Shown piece by piece: positions 1 to 10,218 of a stretch of 64,000 bases of DNA. How positions within the stretch are numbered: position 1 is the first letter of the stretch; each line of letters opens with the position of its first letter. The stretch spans positions 1-64,000 of the forward strand of contig JAAKBF010000092.1 of the NCBI GenBank assembly GCA_012656075.1. The letters run 5' to 3'. This DNA is from Phytophthora hibernalis (taxonomy: Eukaryota > Oomycota > Peronosporomycetes > Peronosporales > Peronosporaceae). The notes below the pieces were generated by a model. That model did no database searches. It was not told where the DNA came from and saw only the letters and a list, made by a program, of their open reading frames with translations. Made by a program: the position numbers and the translations under genes.

Positions 1-296
1 CCCCAAACGAGGCAAAGGCAAGGTCATAGAGTCGGAGCTGAATCATAACCGAGCAGAAGCAGACAACAGGATAATTTACGATTGATAAATAAGAACAAGA
101 GATCAACACTCGAGAACGCATACTGGGCGTTAGAAAAAGAAGAAAGAAGATAAATGAACAACAATTAGCTTGATATTATAAATAGTAGAGACATTCTCTT
201 AAGTATTGAGTGCAGATATATTTAACTTGGTATGTTTTTACAGATTTTTCTAAAGTATGTTGACTTGATATATATATACGTTCCCACAGGTTAATA

Positions 297-587
297 ATGT
301 GCCCCAATTGTTTAGATAAAGAGCGGGAGCTCGCCACGCTTCGGCGACAGATATGGATTATTAAAGAGGTGAGCAGGATCAAAAATGGGTTACTTGATCT
401 AGATCCAGTATCCAATTTTTGAACAACGGTAGCTAATGTGAAGTATCAAAATGAGCTCGAGGAGATATTTGGAGTACCGTTCCACTGTATCAAGAACCGA
501 TATATTAATTTATTAAATGAGCGGAACCATATTTGCCATGCGTTTATGCCATATCGTAATGATTCGGTAATGCCTACGTACTGGTAG
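297..587 (+). pseudogene. unidentified ORF of 96 codons with one internal TGA
   Basis: An ATG at 297 opens a frame with normal-looking, charged composition: a CPNC motif at residues 2-5 and a helix-like segment rich in Arg, Glu and Lys. The frame is interrupted once, by TGA at 420-422, and continues unchanged to TAG at 585-587. Protein-like sequence on both sides of the stop in the same frame suggests a recently broken gene or a sequence error. I do not recognise the family. It lies on the strand opposite the polymerase and integrase remnants to its right and could be a small Polinton gene, but only position supports that. Confidence 0.35.
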
Positions 588-742
588 CGAGCGAGGCTCG
601 GACGTAGGCAGAGTCTTGAGACCCTGTCAAGTATTTATGCCCACTCTTTTTTTATTAGCACTCATATACAGGTTAATATGTTCCCTAACTTTACTTCACT
701 AGCTCAGAGAGAACAAAAGCGGCATGAGCTGCTTGAAAGGGC

Positions 743-958
743 TCACAGACAAGTTCGCCAAGCGAAAGCCAAGCGTGGCATGTGTGAAGGAGCATCCTGG
801 GCCAGATGCATGCATGTCAATATTGGGCGACTCTCCCAGAAACCGAGATCCATCTGCCACGAATTTGGGTTGTGTGACGTGATTTTAAACCCATCGTACT
901 TCTTCTTCTGCTCCTGGAATCGTTGAATGTCTGCCTGAGTCGCATACCATTCCTTCAC
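743..958 (-). pseudogene. Polinton-type integrase, N-terminal fragment
   Basis: The reverse-strand reading resembles the start of Polinton integrases: a helix rich in Gln and Lys (IQRFQEQKKKYDGF) followed by NPNSWQMDLGFW, where the Asp of QMDL would be the first acidic residue of the DDE catalytic core. The reading becomes unconvincing after about residue 43, so a frame break or truncation is likely. It lies on the strand expected for a gene downstream of the reverse-strand polymerase. The match is by motif only. Confidence 0.45.
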
Positions 959-1017
959 TATTTTGAAAGTTATTTTTTGGGTCTAACTCTCGCCTTCTCA
1001 TATACCAAGACCTACAG

Positions 1018-1899
1018 CTTCATCAATGCTAGCTCTCACAAATCATTCTCCCCATTTATGGATGCTGTGTCGAACGCACGACGGGAGGGTGATGCTGATA
1101 AGTCTAAAGCCATGATTGCAGAAATGATGAAACTGGTGGGCAACAGTGCTTTCGGTCGATCTGGCATGGATATGACTAAGCGCAAGGAGATCAAGTACGA
1201 GTCAGACGATGCCATAATCAAATCACGTATCGAACACTTCACATTCCATGGTCTCGATGAGCTGAACGATACCGCTGAGATCACCATGAAAAAACGACGA
1301 ATTAAGAACAACCTCCCGATCCATATGAGTATTGCAATCTATCAGCTCACCAAGCTGATAATGCTTCAGTTTTACTACGACTGCATTGACTTCTACTTCG
1401 ATCGCAGCGATTTCCAGTACCAGAAATAGACACTGACAGTGCCTATATCGCTTTCCGTTGTGAGAATCCATTCCAGAACTGCATCAAACCTGAGCTACAT
1501 GAGCACTTAAATCAGCACAAGTACAGTGGTTCTCACGTGATTACAACACTGAGGTTCGAAATTTGATCGCCGTACGCCTGGCCTTTTTAAGGATGAGTGA
1601 TCTGGTGATGCGATGGTCTCAATATCGAGCAAGAACTACATTTGCTACCTGACCCCGAGTACAAGGTCAAAGTCAGCACCAAGGGAGTGCATCAGGGTCG
1701 AGGTCGCAACGAGGATGTACTCAGAAGATGGGTTCGAGACTGTCGTATCACCCTTCAGGGTACTAACAAAGGCTTCCGCATTAGCAAGGCATCCAAATCG
1801 ATAATTACATACACGCAAAGGAAAACTGCCCTCAATTACTACTACGATAAGCGGCAAGTACTATGAGATGGGATTTCAACAATCGCGCTCGATATTTAA
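1018..1899 (+). pseudogene. protein-primed DNA polymerase B, C-terminal palm/thumb part (inverted)
   Basis: The forward strand encodes the C-terminal part of a protein-primed family B polymerase. Motif B is MKLVGNSAFGRSG in the frame ending at 1429. Motif C, DTDSAY, is at 1429-1446 in another frame. An RTPGLFKDE segment follows at about 1570, then a KGVHQGR segment near 1680 and the terminal block ending in DGIST at 1867-1881. At least two frame changes and a stop at 1864-1866 break it. The rest of the same polymerase is on the reverse strand to the right, so this part has been inverted. Together the two parts cover the exonuclease and polymerase domains almost once. Confidence 0.75.
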
Positions 1900-1902
1900 A
1901 GG

Positions 1903-4900
1903 AGTCTAATAAATTGTTCATTTTTATGGACTATAACATAGTCATGGCGGAGCTCCTGAATAACTTTAGTGATCTCCATACCGTGGGAAAGGTACCACTT
2001 GAGCAAAGGAGCGTAAATGAGAATCTTCTCTCCAAAGTAGCTATCAATTAGCTTGCGGGAAGGATTTGCACGACCTGATTCTAGAGCCTGGTTGTATTCG
2101 TACATGTGAGCACCTGATCTTCACAATCGATGACCGTATTCTTGAAAATGGGGTCATCTCGCTGAAATACCCCTTCAAGTGCTCTGGCGTCCGAATATCA
2201 CACTCAAGGAAGCCAAATATCTTGTCGTTCTTGATATCGTCGATGATTCCATCATAAGCCTCGATGGTGGTCAGTCTCCCGCATGGCATATCATTACCAA
2301 GTGCCCATAGGTACAGAGCGGTAGCATCGAAGCCGATGATCTTTTTGCACATCTTGTCATCTAGAATCTTGGTTTCGTTACGCTTAGCGTAGCGGTTGAA
2401 AATGATTGATGGTCCTACAGCAATGTTGGCTTTCATCTTACCATAAATCTCCGATTCCTCCTTATCAATGCTATAGACCAGTCTATCCGAGTTGAAGTCA
2501 AGTAGCTTTTGTATCGGAACCCGCTGAGCGACATGTCCTCGCGACATTGCATTCGATGCAGTTTCCATCAATATGACCTAGCTTGTTATTGACACGGTCG
2601 GATGATGCTGTATCTATGGTCAGTTGACAGTAGCAAAGACCGCATAAGTACTTTTGCCGCTTGAGTAGATCATTCGAATGCTCGACAGTCATGTCGTCAT
2701 CGCGACCAGCATCCGCATCCTGGTTTCTGTATCCACCCATGCGCTTAGTAGGAAATCTGAATGCTTTTGCTGGCTCCTGCTCTCTTTTGAGGTTGTTGAA
2801 GCACGTCTGGTACATGACCTTCTCACTCAGTCGTGAAAGGGATACATCATCGGCAAACATGTCCAGCTCGAACCCCTAGAACAGCTCACGCTGGGCCTTG
2901 ATAGCCTTGATGAATGGAACTACATCGAGATTATTGTACCAAATGAGTAAGTCTTTGATAGACTTCATCTCATAGTGCTTCCACACGAACTTTACTCGCT
3001 CGTAGTCAGAATTACTGATGCTGGTGCCACGAAGCGCACTATCGAATGCTGATTTGGGAGGGATTTTGATTTCGCTGAGCACGTCGAAAGCTTTGATATA
3101 CTCGTACGGAAATAGCCCCTTACCCAGACCACAGAGACAACGAATCTTGTCATCACACTTGCATCCACCGAGATATGTAGTAAGGTACTTGTCATAGCTT
3201 GTACCAGCCGGGACGTAGTTAGTAATATCAAGCATTTTCAAATCATCGGTGGCGATGCACATGTAGCAAGGCTTCTTGATAACAGAGTTGATGTTTCTGG
3301 TGCCGATAACAGCAACCATATCGTTCATGATGAGGTTGATATCGTAGCGGCTGCTGTTGAAGCCAAATACCGTTACTTGATCGAGCTGTTGCTTGATTTT
3401 ACCATAATCCGTCCTGTGCTTACCAAAACCAATGATGCTGTGGAAATCGAAGAAGGTGGAATATTTGGCTTCCCGAATCCACCTATCTACGTCGTCCATA
3501 GTGTAAGTTTTACCTAAATCGACTCCAGGAATCTCCATACCTGGTAATCTGTGGGCGTTGATGATCTTACGGAGGAGCGACTCAAACTTGGATACGTTGT
3601 ATTGCTGGATCTTCGAGCCCACATCGCCATTTATATTTGAACATATCCGTAAGCAAGGCCTTCGGACGTCATCTACAAAGCAACGCACCTCCTCTGTTAA
3701 GCTATCCGCTACCGAAACTGATACCGTAATGTGCTCGTTTGTGAAGACAGTGCTCTATCCATGTTGATCCATGTTGTACCACAGTCGGCTTAAGAATGGC
3801 CTCGAAATCATAAACGATGAAATGGTCAAGATACTGGTCCATAGCCTTGATCGAGTACTTCGTGAGCAATCATTTAATAGTGTTCTGAACTGGCTTGTTG
3901 ATAGTTGGTTGAACTGGGACGCTCTCGATTTTTACGAGCTCACACTGTTTTTGTGTGGTTGTTATGCTTGTCATGGCTAATGAAAATCATCTCACACTTC
4001 GAACACTGGTATTCAATCTGGAGCATGTCCAGGTTGGTGATGTAGAGAGCGTGATTCTCGAGGAGAGAATTTTGATCGCCTCATACACCTTGTCCGATGG
4101 GCGAATGCATTCAACCTTCCCAGAAGCCACATTCATCGAATGTACATTTATGCTCAGTTGGAAGCATTCCTCCACCTCATCAAGCTGTAGAAGATCGATC
4201 GGCAAATTACGGAACAGACTCAGTGTATAAATAATACCCTTGAAAGAACAGTAGCGCTTGAACGCCGCCTTCACCAGAGCCTGAATGAGCCGTGGATCTT
4301 TCTTAGTACCAGACTGGGTGTGGTAAGCAATGCAGTGGAAAACGCATTTGTTGTTCGTTTTCGGGAAGTTGATAACACGCTTGTTATCGCGGATGATCTT
4401 GGGGATGACAACCTCGCTATCTCCAAGGGCATGCTCGCGATGGTAAATGAAAATCTTAAATCCTGTTATCGCCTTAAGCTAATATCCACTCGATGGGTAG
4501 TTGAGCTTGTCGACTAACTCCATTGATCGAATCTCGGAAATGACCTTCTTACGAATGTCTGCCTTGCTGTTGATGGCAACCGGTCTTTCGAATACAGACG
4601 TGTTAGCAATGTGTGGATGCCAATATTGACTAAAACTATCATCCGTCTTGCTGATTAGATCATATCCTAGAGCGATATTGACCTTGAAATCATTCTTCTG
4701 GCTTGCGAGAACGTTCTCAAGCTTGTCATAGAACTCTGAGGCCTGGATACTCTCATATAGATGAGACTCCATTTTTGTTGTTGTAGAAACGGTACTTAGG
4801 GTCAGCTTTGTAGTTAGCCGACATGTGCTTTTGAGTTGATCCGTAGAGACCTTATATTGCTTAGCTACGAGTTCCTGATTCTTACGGTTGGAAATGTTGC

Positions 4901-5012
4901 TAACATATACCATCTTACCGGTTCTACCACGAACCTTGACTCGGTAGCTGCTCCCCAATTTAATAGCTCGGATATTTAATCTATTTAATCCCTCAAGTTC
5001 GTAGGCAAACAC
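1903..5012 (-). pseudogene. protein-primed DNA polymerase B, N-terminal, exonuclease and palm parts
   Basis: Read from 5012 downwards this is the N-terminal two thirds of a Polinton-type polymerase B. The N-terminal region spans 5012-4479. The 3'-5' exonuclease follows: Exo I (VYDFEAIL) around 3795-3815, Exo II (GFNSSRYD) around 3341-3364 and Exo III (YNNLDV) around 2921-2938. A cysteine-rich insertion with CGLCYC and CIECN lies at about 2600-2690. Polymerase motif A (GFDATALYLW) is at about 2304-2334, and a KLIDSYFGEKILIY segment near 2020-2060. The protein would prime replication from a terminal protein. The reading shifts frame several times (near 4480-4275, 3990-3690, 2860-2870, 2575 and 2110), so no intact product is possible. 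Confidence 0.75.
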
Positions 5013-5132
5013 ACTTGCTATATATTATCGGTGGTTACATTTTCCCCTCGTGGGGTCGTCGTTATAGTTATACTTTTTCGCTCAGGATCGTCTTTATATG
5101 TTAGACCTCAAGAAAAATCTGAAAAAATTAAT

Positions 5133-5366
5133 TTAGAGATACGTGGTAAAAGCCTTGTCAAGACTTTGGAGCCAATGATAATATTTTTTATCGTTGGCCT
5201 TGACCCATTCGAACGATTTGGTCTTGTGCTTACCAAATCCAACAGTCGATCGAGGAAGTAAATTGCGCGCTAAATCCACCTTAGAGATCTCTGATACTGT
5301 ATCGCATCCAAATAGAAATTGAATGTAGCTATCATCAACTCCTAAAAGTGATTTAGGTGCGGTCTA
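5133..5366 (-). pseudogene. fragment resembling the exodeoxyribonuclease X C-terminal domain
   Basis: An open reverse-strand frame of about 77 codons, without a visible ATG, carries the pattern TVGFGKHKTKSFEWVKANDK followed by a Tyr-Tyr-x-Trp-Leu segment. FGKxKxxxxxWV...D..Y..WL is the signature of the small domain at the C-terminus of ExoX-like nucleases, also found in giant-virus and Polinton-like genomes. The stop is at 5133-5135. It lies just upstream of the polymerase on the same strand and may be a separate small gene or a piece of a larger replication protein. A second short open segment on this strand lies at about 5030-5100. Confidence 0.45.
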
Positions 5367-5414
5367 TCTCAGTATCGACTTTCTATTTTCGATTTTTTTA
5401 ATTAATTAGCTAAG

Positions 5415-5621
5415 TTAGGTTTCGCTGGTATTTTCGGTTTCACTTTGCTTAAGTTCGATTTTTTTCTTTACCGCGTACAACTTTCGCTTTTGAGCATTAA
5501 TTTGATCGCGGTGCTTCTCATCGTACTCTCGCTGCTTATCGATACGTGTTTCTCTCGTATTGAGATAGTAGCGCTTTTGAGCGGCTTTGATATTGCAATA
5601 GATGTGGACAGTACCAATAAT
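5415..5621 (-). pseudogene. short Arg/Lys/Glu-rich fragment beside the Polinton polymerase
   Basis: The open reverse-strand frame between a stop at 5622-5624 and its own stop at 5415-5417 encodes a highly charged helical segment containing KRYYLNTRE, DKQREYDEKHRDQINAQKRK and VKKKIELKQ. This KRYY/EYxEKHR repeat style is common in small proteins of Polintons, linear plasmids and giant viruses, but its function is not known. There is no clear start codon. I place it with the Polinton on strand, position and composition only. Confidence 0.35.
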
Positions 5622-5639
5622 CTATTGTGGCGAGCTCAA

Positions 5640-6230
5640 AGTTTCATATCGATTATCTATTGCCAGGAGGCATTGTTTACCAAACAATGTTTGGCTTGTT
5701 TGGTGTGACCTCAACCACGTCTGGACAGCAGCAACAGCCGTGCCCGATGCAGATTCTTCTGTTCTTGAGCAAAAATGCGGGCCAATGAGCACTGTGGGTT
5801 ATCACATTGGGTATAATTCCAGCGCGCCAATAATCTTTTTCTGTCGCTGGAGTTGCAATAATTTATTGCACTCTATTTTCCTGCAAAACTCAATAATCTA
5901 TTTCATCTGTGGTCTTGCAATACCGGTTGATAACAATGCAATAATCGGCAGCCCTGATCGTGATAATGAAAGCGTGATGAAGCGCTGTCACATAGATGTA
6001 GCCCTACCTCACGTGATTCCAACCAATGGTGAGAGGTACGGACGCTTCAGCACAACATTTGGGGATTAGAAATGGTTAAACCTGTCTACGAACACTCCTG
6101 AAGCGTTGGGTGCCTCCTCGAGCTATCAGCTGGTCGAGAGGCGTCGTTGAAACCTACCATCGCATTAGAAACGGTTAAACCTATTCTCTATGTAAATAAA
6201 GCTAAGAAAAAACACTGCGTAACCTGCTGA
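5640..6230. other. AT-rich stretch without a supported gene
   Basis: A forward open frame of 155 codons covers 5602-6069, but its composition is not protein-like. The segment repeatedly contains the words CAATAAT and TTGCAATA (near 5616, 5830, 5864, 5892, 5926 and 5939), which suggests diverged short repeats from the neighbouring Polinton or its flank. Nothing else is seen. Confidence 0.4.
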
Positions 6231-6233
6231 ATA

Positions 6234-6488
6234 TTAGTACTCATAGGGATAACCGCCGTTGTTGGGACAGCCGTAATAAATCGGGCCATTCGCGGGGGTG
6301 GGCGTCTCGGTCTCATTTTCGCGGGGCTTCGTTGGCGAAGGAGTGGTGTAGGGATAGCCCCCGTTGTTGGGACGGCCGTAATAAATCGGGCTATCTACCG
6401 ATGCAGGGTTTGCATCGGAGGTTGCTGTGACGAAGGCAACAGCCAGCTGCATGGCCAGTAGTGGCGTGAGAAACTTGGTGGGGTTCAT
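6234..6488 (-). CDS. small secreted protein with two tyrosine/glycine repeats
   Basis: The second in-frame ATG (6488) is chosen because it starts directly with a typical signal peptide (MNPTKFLTPLLAMQLAVAFV), giving 84 residues. The predicted mature part is short and contains two near-identical blocks, PIYYGRPNNGGYPY and PIYYGCPNNGGYPY, separated by a Pro/Thr/Glu-rich linker. The blocks differ by Arg/Cys. There is no recognised domain. The MNxTK start resembles the secreted repeat proteins at 12-23 kb. Upstream, at about 6505-6530, the reverse strand reads CTCATTTTGCGCC, which resembles an oomycete initiator. A secreted or wall-associated role is inferred only from the signal peptide and composition. 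Confidence 0.6.
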   Translation of the reverse strand: MNPTKFLTPLLAMQLAVAFVTATSDANPASVDSPIYYGRPNNGGYPYTTPSPTKPRENETETPTPANGPIYYGCPNNGGYPYEY

Positions 6489-6524
6489 CTCGGAGGGTAC
6501 CGGTACTGGGTGTTTAAGGCGCAA

Positions 6525-6943
6525 AATGAGGTGTGAGGGAGGACGCAGACCATTCCCGACTCACAGCACAACAGAGCCAGACTGGACTCTTGAGATGTGC
6601 CTGCATCTGATTACCGGTACTTTACTGCTGGAGAACCGTCCGTTTAATTGGCGGCCCGAACGGCTTTATTAGTGTATGTCGCGCTGCGCGACATAAACCA
6701 CTGGATCAACTTGATCGACGGCAGCGCGCCGCACATGTGTTATTACTATACCGTTTGTGAAGTTGAGACCCCATCGAAACTTGTGTCAATGCACAGTGAA
6801 CATATACCTCTGAGATTTCCATCATTCATTGCCAAGGAAATTAATAGAAATACAGCGTGTTCTTGGCAAAAAGACGAGGCCAACACATTTAATGTCGGTA
6901 CGTTGTGCCGGTACATGCAGTACCTGATTTATTACTATCGATA
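6525..6943. other. intergenic, no supported gene
   Basis: No convincing coding frame on either strand. It contains three copies of the short palindrome-like word CCGGTAC (6500, 6614 and 6909), a word that recurs in other intergenic parts of the window. The MULE target duplication begins at 6944. Confidence 0.4.
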
Positions 6944-6952
6944 TATATATTA

Positions 6953-7040
6953 GGGAAAATTCCAAAGGGGGACTCGAATCGAAATACATTTTCAAAGAGG
7001 GACTCGATAATTACGCTGTCTATAAAAGCTAGCTTTTGCT
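6953..7040 (+). repeat. left terminal inverted repeat of the MULE
   Basis: 88 bp, matched in reverse complement by 9643-9729. It contains two similar internal words, GGGGGACTCGAATCG and GAGGGACTCGATAAT, possible transposase-binding sites. Confidence 0.92.
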
Positions 7041-7107
7041 ACCGTAAGCCTCTTATAATTACCCGAGCCTCTGTGAACCTGTTTTCAGCCTCCACCACCA
7101 GATCAAA

Positions 7108-8923
7108 ATGGCCGCCGGTGAAGACGATACGGGCGATGCAGAGCTAGATGGTCTGCGTCGGCAGAGGTGGAGAACCCGAAAGGACGCTGTTGCTGCAATT
7201 AAAGCTTACGCATTAGCGCTTGGTAAGCGGGTTGTTGTTAGCAAGAGAGGTGGTACGTTTAAAGACATTCGCTGTTCTAGTGGGGCGTCTTGTACCTGGT
7301 TCGTAAAATTGTCGGTGTCAAAGAGGAAACATCAACAGAACAACTGGCACGTGACAACAACCAATCTCAAGCATATCAACTGCACATCGACTGCGAAACC
7401 CTCTGCTCATCAACTAGCTGCATCGTCAGTGCTGCGGTCTGCTGTAGTTGCTGACGCCAGCATCTCTGCGTCGGCGATGGCTGGGCAGCTGCAGGAAGCG
7501 TCAAGTTGATATGCAGTACCAGCATGCTATATAGAGTGAAGGATATTGTACTTCGTGAGGTCTTCTCAGAAGACGAGCAGTCTATCAAATACCTGCCATG
7601 GTATCTTGAAGCATTTGCGAAGTGCAACATCGGCGTTTTCAGCGACATTCAGCGTGACGGAGAAGGTCACTTTGTTCGTGCGATGGCCGCCTTGGATCCT
7701 GCATGGTTTCGTAGCGGCCAAGGAATTTTGGGGTGGATGCAGCTCACATGAAGAACCGCCAATATAATGGGGTGCAAATTGTGTTAGTTGCACGGGATGG
7801 AAATCTCCAGAACCGCGTAGCAGCCGTGGCGCTAGCTCCGCTGGAGGATCACTCCAACTATTTTTGGTTCTTCAAAGCACTTCTTTTGCATCGGTTTCCA
7901 CTTCGTGATGTGCCAGTTTTTCTGACCGCCATGCCGGCATCATTTCAGCTTCGGACGAGCTAAAGATAAAAATCTTTTTGCACAAGACATCTCATTGGTA
8001 CGATAGTATTGCATCGAAGGATATGGTGTTTGATGCTTACAAAAGCGTATTGTACCCTCAGGAAATATGCGAGCTGACAAAAAGTGAAGCTTGCTGTGTG
8101 CCATGAGGCAATGGTTTGGCGCGCGCAAGCTGCAAATACGCCAGCCGAGTACAAAGCAGCCATACAAGATTTGAGTGATGCGAATGTCCCTGCCGGGGAA
8201 TATTTGAACGCGGTGGAGCCGAAGAAGTGGGCTCTGCATCCATACTACAAGACCCAACCCCTCTATGGATGGAGAACTACCAACTTTGTTGAAAGCGAGT
8301 AGGCAAAATCGTTGCGGCTAAAGCCGAGGAAGCTACTGCCTTACGGCTACTTCCGTGCGTACACCAAAATCATGATGACCGAGGCGCATCTTCGTCTCTG
8401 TCAAGGCAAAACATGGACAGCCTCTGGTCGAATCACAACACCTCGATCGGAAAACAAGTTCCAGTGTGAGCTTAAGCAGATGCCGCTGTACTCTGTTTCG
8501 TTCAGCTCGGACGAAGTTGCATACACCACACGGGGACAAGCCAAGAGAGGTGAAATTATCTCCGCCATCATGCTCATGTGTGTCTTGGTTACAGCAAGGG
8601 ATCCCGTGACGCCACCTCTTGGCTGTCAAAATGCAGACGAACGGAGGTCTGGAGGATGTGTTTCAATTGTTTTCTAGTTGCTACACCGTTGCTCAATATG
8701 CGAAGAATCAGCGTCCCATTGCGCTCCCGGACGACTCGGAAAAAGAGCAGATGAAACCTTGACACCTGCACTTTATCAACAGCAGGCTGGACGACCCCGT
8801 AAACGGAGAATTTGTTCGCGTGGTGAATGTGGTGAGTCTACACGGATCCGTAAGCTTTATAAGTGCGGCAAATGCGGCATCGCAGATGGTCACAACAAGG
8901 CATCGTGTACTGGCCGAACTTGA
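7108..8923 (+). pseudogene. MULE transposase, frameshifted
   Basis: Successive forward frames make up a MULE transposase. The N-terminal part (7108-7509) has the FAR1/MuDR-like zinc-binding pattern with CxxxxxCTWFV and a downstream His-x-x-Cys. The core has VDAAHMKNRQYNGVQ at about 7729-7775, containing the first catalytic Asp, and SDRHAGIISASDE at about 7922, containing the second. The C-terminal part (8084-8677) is followed by GRPRKRR and a CxxCxxxxxHxxxxC zinc knuckle (CGKCGIADGHNKASC), complete at about 8915. Frame changes occur near 7510, 7740, 7930, 8070, 8305 and 8680, so no active enzyme is made. The domain order and size are otherwise normal for the family. Confidence 0.85.
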
Positions 8924-8961
8924 CATACACAAAGAAGAATTAGGAGAAGTATACACTTCGA

Positions 8962-9570
8962 TTATGACGGCTTAGTCTTGTTTCTCTGCGTTCGCCGTGG
9001 TGAACACGATCTTTCCCAGTAGTCGTGTCCTAGACACCGGCAGGACTTGGTATAGCAGTCCTTCGGGTACATCTTATCGTTGACAAAGATCGGGTGCAGC
9101 CACATCTTCACCATGCGCGTTCATCCGGAACTCACCATACAGCTTGTTCTCGTCGTTGGCCGAGTTACGCGTGAAGATCAAGATCATGTGTAACTGGTCG
9201 TTGATGTTGCCGTACAAGCTGTCCTGAACGACCACGTCCGTGCCCTTGAGACCCGTTATCATCTTGATCTCACGGTACTTGACGGCGCGAGGGATATTCC
9301 ACTAGCGAAAACGGCCTCGATGTCATGCGCATCTGCTCCAACGTGTCCGACGAGAACGACTTGTCGCGCTTCTCGCACGCCTTCTTGTACTTTTGCACCA
9401 GCTCTGCCAGCACCATGTCGCCGAACGGTTGCAGACGTCGGCGGTAGCAGTCGTGGCGGTCGCCGCACACCCTTGGTGATTTCGTAGTTCAGGGACCGGT
9501 TCGGCACCGTGTACATCATGTCGGGCATCGAGATGGGCACGCCCGAGTACACCAACCGTACACGTACACG
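8962..9570 (-). pseudogene. unidentified reverse-strand coding remnant inside the MULE
   Basis: Between the transposase and the right repeat, the reverse strand carries GC-rich, protein-like sequence spread over three frames. Segments read VYSGVPISMPDMMYTVPNRS, then LQPFGDMVLAELVQKYKKAC, then MITGLKGTDVVVQDSLYGNI, then WLHPIFVNDKMYPKDCYTKS, with the last frame stopping at 8962-8964. The order of segments is consistent with one ancestral protein. I do not recognise the family. Its strand and GC-rich wobble positions differ from the transposase, so it may be a captured host gene fragment. Confidence 0.45.
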
Positions 9571-9642
9571 ACCGGGGGCACGCTCAGTAGCGCCAGCAAT
9601 GTCAGCAACGGTCGGGGATCCACGGCAGATTGGAATAGGCTT

Positions 9643-9729
9643 AGTAAAAGCTATCTTTTATAGACAGCGTAATTATCGAGTCCCTCTTTGAAAATGTATT
9701 TCGATTCGAGTCCCCTTTGGAATTTTCCC
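9643..9729 (-). repeat. right terminal inverted repeat of the MULE
   Basis: 87 bp, reverse complement of 6953-7040 with one G missing from a G run and two substitutions. Confidence 0.92.
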
Positions 9730-9738
9730 TTTATATTA

Positions 9739-10218
9739 ATGTAAAATACTCTTAAAAGAGTAATATATTAATTGTATTCGAGCGATAAAACACGCTGTTG
9801 CTGCCGTACATGTTTTAATAATACCGGCACTGAGCTAGCGTGTGCAAACTTTTTGTTCGTGGGTTGCTCTTCGTTCTATAATAACAATAATGTAGCTATC
9901 CCAGCTTTTCGCCTACATGTACCGGTAGCTCCTGTCATACAAGCGTATGAATGATATATATTATGTAGAGCGAGTGACTACATGCAAATGAAATCTGGGG
10001 TGATGACACAACGTATCGTCACGCAAGCTGCTGGTGCATGCCCAGCTCTGAGGGAGATAGATTTGGTGCTTTAATACCGTTGGGGGATATTTATCTGAAC
10101 CTGGACCGTTTTTAGAACCTGGAACAAACTCATACTTCGGACATTTCCCGCTTAAGTACGACACCAAAATTCTCCCCCTCCTTTTCTCTTATTCGAGAAT
10201 CTGCCGCCTCGAATAAAG
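9739..10218. other. intergenic, upstream of the CRN gene
   Basis: No coding frame is convincing. It contains TACATGTACCGGTA at 9914-9927, a compound palindromic word that recurs at 63.6 kb. The 30 bases before the CRN start are pyrimidine-rich, as is common for oomycete 5' leaders. No clear Inr match was found. Confidence 0.4.

Larger units (their letters stand above)
743..5621. mobile_element. decayed Polinton/Maverick-type element
   Basis: This segment holds the two hallmark Polinton genes, a retroviral-type integrase fragment and a protein-primed family B DNA polymerase, plus two small fragments in the same AT-rich composition. All parts are broken by stops and frame changes. The polymerase 3' part is inverted relative to its 5' part. 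No terminal inverted repeats are visible, so the borders given are those of the recognisable coding remnants. Mavericks are known from Phytophthora. No capsid or packaging-ATPase gene was recognised here. Confidence 0.7.
6944..9738 (+). mobile_element. Mutator-like element (MULE) with terminal inverted repeats and target duplication
   Basis: The element runs from 6953 to 9729. Its ends are near-perfect inverted repeats of 88 and 87 bp, starting GGGAAAATTCCAAAGGGG and differing by one G in a homopolymer and two substitutions. The flanks TATATATTA (6944-6952) and TTTATATTA (9730-9738) form a 9-bp target duplication with one mismatch, as expected for MULEs. Inside are a broken MULE transposase on the forward strand and an unidentified reverse-strand coding remnant. 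The well-preserved ends imply fairly recent mobility, perhaps in trans. Confidence 0.9.

Noticed and set aside
5602..6069. 155-codon forward open frame beside the Polinton
   Set aside because: Its composition is not protein-like and it overlaps diverged CAATAAT repeats and the reverse-strand charged fragment.
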